64,000 nt of DNA from Candidatus Latescibacterota bacterium (lineage in GTDB: Bacteria > Latescibacterota > UBA2968 > UBA8231). The stretch lies in assembly GCA_022819745.1 (NCBI GenBank), contig JAJEGS010000008.1:113242-177241 (forward strand), read 5' to 3'. The notes below the pieces were generated by a model. That model saw only the letters and a program-made list of their open reading frames with translations. It had not been told where the DNA came from and ran no database searches. A program made the translations under genes and the position numbers. The first letter of the stretch is position 1. Each line of letters opens with the position of its first letter. This document shows positions 1 through 7,484 of this stretch, one piece after another.

Positions 1-2919
1 CCGCATGAGGCCCTGCTGTTGGGCGCTGAGGCGCGCTACTTGCCGCTGGAGTGCCGGCCCCGGCATCTGGCCCATGGCCTGCTCGGAGGCTTGATTGAGT
101 TGGCTTTGCTGCTCGGAGAGGCCGAGTAGCTGCTGCATGGCCTCGGCAAAGGCCGAAGGGGTCTGCGCCTTGGCGAGGTTGTCGAGACTCTCGCGCAGGA
201 GGAGCACGGTTTCATTGATATAGCGCATGGCCTTGCGCTGGAAATGGCGCGCTCCTTGCACGTCGCGCTGGCCGAGGCGCTGGGCTGCGTGCTGCATATC
301 GCGCAGAGCGTAGCCGACGGTTGCGCGTAAATCGGGAGCGAGGGCCAAGGTGCGCCGGCCCACGGCGGCGATGCGCTCCACGACCTGACTAGTGCCTTGC
401 ATAAGCGCGAACTGGTCTTGGGCGCGGGCGTCGGCGAATAGGCTCTCTTGGCGTTGGGATAGTTGGACGAGGGCGCGCATGGCGCGACGCAACTCGCGGC
501 TGAGTTGATCCTTTTCTGCTGCGCGGTATTCGTCTTGCATCTGCTGCAAGTCCTCGGCTAGCGCGTCGAGGTCTGCGGCTAGGGCCTGTCCGGTCTGCTG
601 GGCCTCACCTGGGGATTTGGCTCGCATCTGGCGCACCATCTGGCGCATTCGCTCGGAGAGGGCCTTGTTCTCTACGTCCTCGGCGCGGTGCGCTAGCTGT
701 TCCGAGAGCGCGGGATTTTGCTCGGCTGTGGAATCGCTCAGTTCCTGTAGCTGCTCGGCGAGTCGCTCGGTGTCGCGCTGCAAACTGCCCTCCTGTAGCT
801 GCTGGCGCAGGCCGCTTTGGCCGTCCGCCAGCTCGCGGTTGATTTGGCTCTGGCGGCGGGCTAGTTCCGCAGCTTGCTCGACGATGGCGCGAAGCTGCTG
901 CTCGGTCCGCACCTGTTCGAGCAGGGCAATGGTGCGGTCGAGCCGTTGCTGGAAGGCTTGCTGGTCTTCGTTAAAGCGCTTGAGGGCTTCGGCGAGGACT
1001 CGGGGGTCTGGGTTACTGGCGGCTTTTTGTAAGTCGGCGAGGGCCTGCTGCATTTCAGGGGTGGCGATGTCGCCCATGAGTTCGCGGATGTGGTCGAGCT
1101 TGTCGAGCAGCTCTTCGCTACCCGTGCCCTCGTCCTGCATGGAGTCAATGGTTTTCTCCAATTCAGCCGCGAGTTCTTCTACGGCGCGGGCGCGTTCGGC
1201 TTCGGCCGCAAGCGTTGATTCGAGTTCCTTCTTTTGCTCCCAGCTCAGTTCCTCGCTTTTGAGCAGTTCGCGGCGCACCCGCTCGATGTATTCCTGATGA
1301 GCCTGTCCTTCAGCCGCGAGTTCATCCAAGGAGGATAGTTGTTCCTCCTGGGCTTGGTCGGCTTCTGAGTAGAGTTCGTACAGGGAGGGAAAGCGCAGCA
1401 CGTACTGGCGGCTCTGACCCTTTTGCGGTCCGGACACTTGGTTGTTGTCGAGGGCTTCTAGGTGGTAGTAGATGCGGTCTTCGGGTAAAAGGTTGGCGGC
1501 TGAGAGATCCCAGATGTAGCTGATGAGTACCTCGCGCTGGGGCTTCGACGACTCGACTGAGCTCGCCGAAGTCCTGAGCTCAGCCGAAGGATTGATGGGC
1601 AAAGCTCGGCGCTGTTCGGAGCCGTTGTTGACTCGATAGACCAAGGCGATTTCCTCGACGGAAAAATCGTCGCTGGCCTCGGCCTTGAGCAGCACCTTGA
1701 GGGACTCGGGCAGGTCGCTATCGCGGCCGGGATCGACGATGGCGACTTCCGGCTTCTGGTCTTCGCGCACTTGGATGGCGTAGCGGATGGGATCGCGGTT
1801 GGTCGCGCCCTTGCGATCGACGAGGGTGATGTGATACGCACCCGGGCGGTCGATTTGGAAGGCGACGCGGGCGGTCGCGCCGTCGAGCTGGGCGGCGATC
1901 GACAAGGTATCGTCGAGGACCAAGGTGGCCTTGGACAGGGGTTTGTTGGCCGCGATTTCGAGGGCGACGCGGGTGCCGGGCAGCCCTTGGATGTCGCCGC
2001 CTTCTTCTTCAATGCGGTCGGGTAGCTGGCTGTAAGCCGGGTACTGGTAGTGCAGGCGCAAGCGCTTGACGGCTGGAGGGTCGATGACGCGCACCTCGTA
2101 TTCGGGCGAGCGATCGTCGCCGACTGCGATGGCGTAGCGGAAGGATCGCTGGACTTGGGGAAAGGTGTAGGCGACGGAGTCGGCGCGATCAACTACGAGT
2201 TCTTCGGTCTGGTAGGGTGCTTCTGCGCTTGGTCGGCGTTCGATGCGCGCGCGGCGCGGCTTGTCGCCGGCAAAATGCACTTGTAGGGTGGCGTCGTCGC
2301 CCTTGATGATTTCGAGGTTGCCGGGTTGGACGGTGATTAGGGTGCGCGGCGGCCTCTCGTACGCGGTGAGCGGATGGGCACAGCGCTGGGCGGCTTGGAC
2401 GAGGTCGTTGCCAAACAGCGCGCCGCAAAGAAGCACGACAGCCGCTGCGCCGCCGAGCAGGCGCAAGTAGGCGTAGAGCGGCCGACGGTCGAGGATTTGG
2501 GCCGGATTGGCGGTGCGTAAGAGCGCGGTGGCCCGCTCGCGCACAGCCGCAAGCAGCGCGGGCGAATGAAAGGATGGGGCTGTATCAGATAGCTCTAAGG
2601 CACTAATCAGCCGCTGTTGGAGCGGGGGACAGCGCCTTTCGACGAAGAGGGCGAAGCGGTGCTGCGAGAGGAGAACGGGCAAGTGCCGCTTGAGAGCAAA
2701 TGCCAGTACCCCTCCGGTAGCCAAAAGTGCCAAGACGCCCAAGCCCGTGCGCCAGGGTGGTGAGAAGAAAAAAAGCGCTTCGAGCAGGACCCACAGCAAG
2801 ACAGACATCAAGCCTGCGGCTAGGGCCAAGGCCAACGCAGAGCATATGGTTAGGCCCAAGGCGCGGCGGCGCAGTGCGGCTAGGTGTGTGAGCAGGGGTG
2901 AGAGTGAACTATGGTCCAT
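1..2919 (-). CDS. DUF4175-like membrane protein with long coiled coil (partial, runs off left edge)
   Basis: One frame is open from ATG at 2919 to base 1 with no stop, giving at least 973 codons; the C-terminus lies outside the window. Residues about 25-75 contain two hydrophobic segments, a third lies near 140-155, and an Ig-like periplasmic region follows (about 170-450, with 'YPAYSQLPDRIEEEGG' and 'PGAYHITLVDRKG'). From about 460 the protein is almost continuous Glu/Gln/Arg/Leu coiled coil ('MRQMVRQMRAKSPGEAQQ'). This order matches the DUF4175 family of cell-envelope proteins, whose biochemical role is unknown. A 50-bp dispersed palindrome at 1541-1590 is inserted in frame and adds the peptide 'PSAELRTSASSVESSKP' in the Ig-like part. 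No clear ribosome binding site precedes 2919, so the start is the least certain point. The open frame and compositional fit make the gene secure. Confidence 0.8.
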   Translation of the reverse strand, partial: MDHSSLSPLLTHLAALRRRALGLTICSALALALAAGLMSVLLWVLLEALFFFSPPWRTGLGVLALLATGGVLAFALKRHLPVLLSQHRFALFVERRCPPLQQRLISALELSDTAPSFHSPALLAAVRERATALLRTANPAQILDRRPLYAYLRLLGGAAAVVLLCGALFGNDLVQAAQRCAHPLTAYERPPRTLITVQPGNLEIIKGDDATLQVHFAGDKPRRARIERRPSAEAPYQTEELVVDRADSVAYTFPQVQRSFRYAIAVGDDRSPEYEVRVIDPPAVKRLRLHYQYPAYSQLPDRIEEEGGDIQGLPGTRVALEIAANKPLSKATLVLDDTLSIAAQLDGATARVAFQIDRPGAYHITLVDRKGATNRDPIRYAIQVREDQKPEVAIVDPGRDSDLPESLKVLLKAEASDDFSVEEIALVYRVNNGSEQRRALPINPSAELRTSASSVESSKPQREVLISYIWDLSAANLLPEDRIYYHLEALDNNQVSGPQKGQSRQYVLRFPSLYELYSEADQAQEEQLSSLDELAAEGQAHQEYIERVRRELLKSEELSWEQKKELESTLAAEAERARAVEELAAELEKTIDSMQDEGTGSEELLDKLDHIRELMGDIATPEMQQALADLQKAASNPDPRVLAEALKRFNEDQQAFQQRLDRTIALLEQVRTEQQLRAIVEQAAELARRQSQINRELADGQSGLRQQLQEGSLQRDTERLAEQLQELSDSTAEQNPALSEQLAHRAEDVENKALSERMRQMVRQMRAKSPGEAQQTGQALAADLDALAEDLQQMQDEYRAAEKDQLSRELRRAMRALVQLSQRQESLFADARAQDQFALMQGTSQVVERIAAVGRRTLALAPDLRATVGYALRDMQHAAQRLGQRDVQGARHFQRKAMRYINETVLLLRESLDNLAKAQTPSAFAEAMQQLLGLSEQQSQLNQASEQAMGQMPGPALQRQVARLSAQQQGLMR
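1541..1590. repeat. 50-bp palindromic dispersed repeat, copy 1 (inside the DUF4175-like gene)
   Basis: This 50-base sequence recurs at 59284-59333 with only two mismatches. It contains the inverted repeat CTGAGCTC (1556-1563) / GAGCTCAG (1575-1582) and an outer CTTCG/CGAAG pair. It lies inside an open reading frame and keeps that frame open. The same sequence is read from the opposite strand in the aldo/keto reductase copy. It resembles the short palindromic elements seen scattered through coding and intergenic DNA in several uncultured phyla, but the family name is not known to me. Confidence 0.75.
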
Positions 2920-3132
2920 AGGGATCAGGCTTGGGATCGCTATATAGATGTTGCGGTGCGGAGCGTGGTTCCGCGTAAAAAATAAAGTTAGCGCAGGGGT
3001 GCCGCCGCCGCCAGACGGACTACAGCAGGGTGTATATGGTAGGACGTTTTATCGTGCTAGCCGCTTTAGTCTTTATTATATTTCCCCTCATTCTAAGAAG
3101 CTGATCCAGACATTAGCCAGGAGAGCAGCGCA

Positions 3133-5277
3133 ATGAATACCTTACGACGAGTATCGTTGGTAGCCTGGGGAGCGCTCGCTTTTGCGGCGACGCTGGCAGA
3201 AGCATATAACGTCTATCGGCTCGGGGGCGAGGACGGAAACCCGTGGTCGGCGGCGATATCTTATGAGCCTGGGGAGTACTTGGTCATCGGACCGGATGGC
3301 CAAATCCAAGATCGGGTGCCATTCAGTGCTCCAGACTCCCACCCCACGTGGAATGACACGCTGATGGTGAACGTCGATAGCACTGGGGTGCTCTGGATGC
3401 GTCCCTTCTGGGTGCCGGACACCTTGAATTTGGCGCAAGACGGAGTGCGCAACCGGATCCCACGCGGGTTGTACGACAATATCGCCGTGGGCGGAACCAA
3501 TCACACAACCGGCGTGATCGAAAGGATCCGGCCGATGTTCGACGGCGATCCCCAGACAGCGGCCTTCTTTGCCGCTAGCAATACGGACGATCCAGAGATT
3601 CGGAGCCAGTTCGTCGTCCAGAACCTCATCATCGACTTAGGGGCTGACTACCCGATTAATCGGGTGCGGTTCTTTCCTCGCTTGTCCAAAAACGATATCA
3701 AAATTGACCAGATCATCGCGGAGATGGCTCCTCCCAAACTAGATAAAGAGACACTCGGCGAAGAGGATTTTTCCGACAATTTCCTGCCGTGGTTTGAAAT
3801 CGCCGGTGCCAATAGCGTGCAAAATTTTGCCGCTCATGCTTCCTTTAGGACCCAAGACAGCCCTTGGTTTAAAAGTATTTCCCCGCGCGAAGTAGATTCC
3901 AAAAACGATTCGCGTCTGACTATTTTGCGTCGGGATACAGAAAGCCAAGCAACCATCCTCGATGCCCGGTTCCCATTGCAGTCTCTCCAGTGGGTTACAA
4001 TTCGCCCACTCTATCCGACTTCCAACTGGGAGATCGCCGAGTTCCAGATCTTCGGTAAAGGCTACGTGCCACGCGCTATCTACACCAGCGCGGTACTCGA
4101 TTTTGGCGAGGAGATGGCTTGGGGCAAGATACGATGGCAGGGCGACCACGATCCGGGCAGCAAGATCCTGATTCGCACCCGTTCCGGCAGCGATGGCGAT
4201 CCCAACCTCTACTGGCTGCCCAGCGAGGTCGCCGGCGAGTTCAAGGCTATAACTCGGCAGGAATACGAGCGCGGCAACATCAAGAAGCGCTTCACCACGC
4301 TGGACGAGCGGCACTGGAGCTTCTGGTCGGCCCCTTATCCCTGGGAGGCGGGACTGGCCGATCCCGCGCAACCACCCCACGCTTGGGTCGATGGCACTGA
4401 GATTCTCTCGCCGGGGCCTTCGCGCTACTTTCAGTTCCAGCTTTTGGTGCTGTCAACCGTCGATCAGAGCACGAAGTTGCAGGAGCTAGAAATACAATTT
4501 GCGCGACCGGCGGCGCTGGAAGTGGTGGGCGAAATCTGGCCGCTGGACGCATCGCGCACCGAGAGTACCGCGTTCACCTATAGCGTGCTGCCGACATTGG
4601 AAGCGGGCCACGGCTTCGACCGACTGGAAATTTTTACGCTAACGCGGGTCAACGCAGTGCGCTCAGTGCGGGTCGATGGCGTTGAAGTCAGCGACGCACA
4701 TCCGCCCGAAATACTCGATGACCGCATCGTCGTCGGCTTTCCAAAGTTGGCCGGACAGGGGGATACATTTAAGCTAATCGAGGTAGAATTCGATGCGCGG
4801 GTGGTGCGCTACGGCACTCAGTTTCAGGGCTGGATATTCGACAGCACCGCCAACGAGGTCAAACAGCTCATTTCCCCCGGAGATGCGACCGTTGACTTTC
4901 CAGGTAATGCGCTGGGGGTGCGCACGGTCGGGCTGGGTGAGGCGCTCTTAGCGGAGGTGGAGGTCGCGCCCAATCCATTTACGCCCAACGGAGATGGGAT
5001 CAACGACTGGGCGCGATTCCAATTTCAGTTACACGAGGTCTCCACCCCGCGGATGCTGACGGTCAATATCTACGACCTATCGGGACGTCGAGTGCGGCAA
5101 CTGCAGGAGCAAAATGCGGTGCGCGGCCTTTTCGGGGAAGAGTCCAGCATCTTGGCTTGGGACGGGATGGACGATCAGGGCGTCATGGTAAGGCCGGGAA
5201 TCTATTTATACCAGATTGCCCTCGGCGCCGACAGCGGCGAAGAAGTGCAAGTGGGAACCCTCTCACTGGCGTACTGA
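3133..5277 (+). CDS. secreted discoidin-like / FlgD-type C-terminal domain protein
   Basis: This 714-residue exported protein has a signal peptide at residues 1-24 (hydrophobic 'LVAWGALAFAATLAEA'). Two segments contain discoidin (F5/8 C)-like strands such as 'DLGADYPINRVRFFPRL' and 'WEIAEFQIFGKGYVPR'. The C-terminal 100 residues form a FlgD-like Ig module: 'APNPFTPNGDGINDWARF', then 'VNIYDLSGRRVRQL', then 'PGIYLYQIAL'. In Bacteroidetes and relatives such modules sit at the C-terminus of proteins handled by cell-surface secretion systems; that role here is inference. It is paralogous to the proteins at 7485 and 20260 and is the shortest of the three, lacking their repeat insertions. ATG 3133 follows an AGGAGAGC site about 7 bases upstream. 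The protein has no recognisable catalytic domain. Confidence 0.85.
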   Translation: MNTLRRVSLVAWGALAFAATLAEAYNVYRLGGEDGNPWSAAISYEPGEYLVIGPDGQIQDRVPFSAPDSHPTWNDTLMVNVDSTGVLWMRPFWVPDTLNLAQDGVRNRIPRGLYDNIAVGGTNHTTGVIERIRPMFDGDPQTAAFFAASNTDDPEIRSQFVVQNLIIDLGADYPINRVRFFPRLSKNDIKIDQIIAEMAPPKLDKETLGEEDFSDNFLPWFEIAGANSVQNFAAHASFRTQDSPWFKSISPREVDSKNDSRLTILRRDTESQATILDARFPLQSLQWVTIRPLYPTSNWEIAEFQIFGKGYVPRAIYTSAVLDFGEEMAWGKIRWQGDHDPGSKILIRTRSGSDGDPNLYWLPSEVAGEFKAITRQEYERGNIKKRFTTLDERHWSFWSAPYPWEAGLADPAQPPHAWVDGTEILSPGPSRYFQFQLLVLSTVDQSTKLQELEIQFARPAALEVVGEIWPLDASRTESTAFTYSVLPTLEAGHGFDRLEIFTLTRVNAVRSVRVDGVEVSDAHPPEILDDRIVVGFPKLAGQGDTFKLIEVEFDARVVRYGTQFQGWIFDSTANEVKQLISPGDATVDFPGNALGVRTVGLGEALLAEVEVAPNPFTPNGDGINDWARFQFQLHEVSTPRMLTVNIYDLSGRRVRQLQEQNAVRGLFGEESSILAWDGMDDQGVMVRPGIYLYQIALGADSGEEVQVGTLSLAY

Positions 5278-5283
5278 GCTAAG

Positions 5284-7236
5284 CTACCAACTCATTACGG
5301 CGTTGCCGCTTTCGCCGACCCAGTAGTCTATGGCATACCAGATGCCAGCCGTGACGAACTGACCGAGAATCAGGCCCATGAAGAAGGGCCTGGTTTTGAG
5401 ATAGAGTGCCGGCCCCCCGTAGCGCAGGACGAGCGTCTTGCAGAGCCAAGCTAGGAACACGCTAAAAAACATCGTGCCAAAGACGGCGCTGATCGGAAAA
5501 CCCAACGGGTGGAAGGGCCACCAAGAGATGTGCTGGCGGGCGGCCATCAAAAGTACCATAGCCCCGGCACCAATAGTCGTATATATCCAGTTCTCCCAAT
5601 GTGGGCCATCGAGGGATTGCAACCGTGCGGCGGCATTGTCAAAGGGGTAGCGCGCCGCGCCGCCAAAGAAGAAGGAATCAGTGTTGATGCCCCCGTAGCG
5701 ATAGCCTAGATCGAGGATGGCCCAGATCGAGCTAAATAGGGTCACGAGGATGGCCAAGAGGATGCCCCAAAAGACGATGCGGCGTCCTTTTTTTATGGTC
5801 TCCTCGGCGAGTTTAAGGCCATTGGCGCAGGAGGCCATGACAAAGGTGAGAATGTCGCTGGCCCATATGTAGGTAAAGGCCAAGGCCATGACGCCGGAAG
5901 AGCCGATGGTGCGGGTGCCAAAGCCAGCGGCGACAAAATCCGAGGCGATCATCGGCGCGAAGATAAAGGCCAAGCCTCCTTCGGCGACGACGCGGGTGAT
6001 GCCTAAGAAGAGCACAAAGGCAAAAAAGAGATAGATGGGGGTAACCCAAGCGGGCAGCCCTGACTGCCAGAGCCACGCGCCCATAAAGGTCAGACTGCCC
6101 GCCAGCAGCAAGAGTGCGGTCCGGTAGGAGAGAATTTCGCCGGAGTCGTCGATGTCGGGGGCACCGGAGATCGCTTTGCGCCAGACCGCGCGCAGGTGGT
6201 CGCGGGCGTTCCACAGGCCGAAGAGGACCAGCGCGATGATAGCCCCGAATCCCTGGTGGACGACGATCGAACCCGTATAGGTGCTATAGGCTCCGAGCAC
6301 CGGATCGATCTTCTGGACGCCGAGTACGTTGAAGATGCCCTGCTGGACGGTGTTGAGCAGATAGAAGAAGCACAGCCCAAAGGCTATGTCGCGGTTGACG
6401 AAGTAGGAAAAGCCCAGCATCTGGAAGCTGAGCCGGAGCGGAATCTGGATACTGTCGCGGAAAAGCGGGACTGAGGTATCGAGACCGACGCGGGGGAAGT
6501 AGGGAAAATAGTGATTGAGGCCATTGACGCTCTGGATGAGGGCGGGTATGGCAAAGCCGATCCACATCAGCGGATTTTTGAAAAAGGCGTTGAGTAATCC
6601 GGGGCGCTGATCTTCTTCTTGGAGCATGGCGATGGGCAGCTGGACCAGCGGGAAAATTAGGCGCTCGTTTTCGATCCACTGTTTGCGCAAGACAACCACA
6701 ATGGAAATCATCGCTACGTAGAGTGCTAGTACGAAAGGTATCCACAACGCCAGTGGGGACAGCCACAGCGCCCAAGGGATGCCCTGCCCCTGCGGCGCGC
6801 CTTCGTAGAAGTTTTTGATCTGGTCGAAGTCGTGGTGGGGGATGATCCAATCGGGAATGAGTGGGTGGAGGAGTTCGGCCCAGTTGTTCTCGGGCGTGGC
6901 GTAGTAGATGACGCTGGTGATATCGGGCAGGAGAAAGGCGGTAAGCCCCCATTCGGGGATTGAGGTGGCGACGATCCACATAATGTAGATGAGCGCCAAC
7001 TCGGCCCGACTCAGCATCCACGAGCGACGCATAAAGCCCAGCAAGGTGTTGCCGACAAAGACCAAAAAGAAGAAGAGAATGATGGCGGCGGGGGTGTTGA
7101 AGTACGAGGCGATCCGAGAGCCGTGGAGCACCATGTTGCAATAAGGAACGCCGGCCCCAATGGCCCAAGCACCGGCTGCGCCGACGAGGAGGGCGCGGAG
7201 ACCGGGCCGCTGTGGAGTGGATGAAGTCGTGCTCAA
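5284..7236 (-). CDS. DUF6785-type polytopic membrane protein
   Basis: This 650-residue protein has about 12-14 hydrophobic segments spread along its length, for example 'AAIILFFFLVFVGNTLLGF', 'ALWIPFVLALYVAMISIVVV' and 'PIYLFFAFVLFLGITRVVAE'. The overall pattern matches the DUF6785 family of large integral membrane proteins that are abundant in Latescibacteria, Planctomycetes and relatives. These look like transporters (OPT-like), but no substrate is established. The probable start is TTG at 7236, which follows a GGAGAG site; no better ATG exists upstream. The gene is convergent with the surface protein ending at 5277, only 6 bases apart, and divergent from the next surface protein. No defects are visible. 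Confidence 0.8.
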   Translation of the reverse strand: MSTTSSTPQRPGLRALLVGAAGAWAIGAGVPYCNMVLHGSRIASYFNTPAAIILFFFLVFVGNTLLGFMRRSWMLSRAELALIYIMWIVATSIPEWGLTAFLLPDITSVIYYATPENNWAELLHPLIPDWIIPHHDFDQIKNFYEGAPQGQGIPWALWLSPLALWIPFVLALYVAMISIVVVLRKQWIENERLIFPLVQLPIAMLQEEDQRPGLLNAFFKNPLMWIGFAIPALIQSVNGLNHYFPYFPRVGLDTSVPLFRDSIQIPLRLSFQMLGFSYFVNRDIAFGLCFFYLLNTVQQGIFNVLGVQKIDPVLGAYSTYTGSIVVHQGFGAIIALVLFGLWNARDHLRAVWRKAISGAPDIDDSGEILSYRTALLLLAGSLTFMGAWLWQSGLPAWVTPIYLFFAFVLFLGITRVVAEGGLAFIFAPMIASDFVAAGFGTRTIGSSGVMALAFTYIWASDILTFVMASCANGLKLAEETIKKGRRIVFWGILLAILVTLFSSIWAILDLGYRYGGINTDSFFFGGAARYPFDNAAARLQSLDGPHWENWIYTTIGAGAMVLLMAARQHISWWPFHPLGFPISAVFGTMFFSVFLAWLCKTLVLRYGGPALYLKTRPFFMGLILGQFVTAGIWYAIDYWVGESGNAVMSW

Positions 7237-7484
7237 ATTCTCTCCATAAAAGACGGGCCGTTAGCCACATCTGCTGAATGGGATAGAATATCCCCCTCCT
7301 AGGGGACTGTCAATAAATTAGGTCAGTGGGCACACGAGGATGCGGTCTCCAACGATTTGAGGGAACTGGTCGAGCCAAGCAGATTCGCAGCGAGAACAAA
7401 ATTATATAAATGTGCCGTCTGATTTTTCTTACATTACCAGAGTACCTTAGCCCATGTGCGCTATGCAAACCGGGTGAACACTAC

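Noticed and set aside
617..1297. 226-codon Ser/Cys-rich frame on the plus strand
   Set aside because: It is antisense to the DUF4175-like coiled-coil gene, and the repetitive Ser/Cys/Arg composition comes from reading Glu/Gln codons backwards.
2948..3136. 62-codon frame upstream of the surface protein
   Set aside because: No ribosome binding site and it overlaps the true start at 3133 in another frame; the region looks like promoter DNA.
6284..7270. 328-codon frame on the minus strand
   Set aside because: It lies out of frame inside the DUF6785-type gene; its Arg/Pro/His composition is that of a shadow frame.
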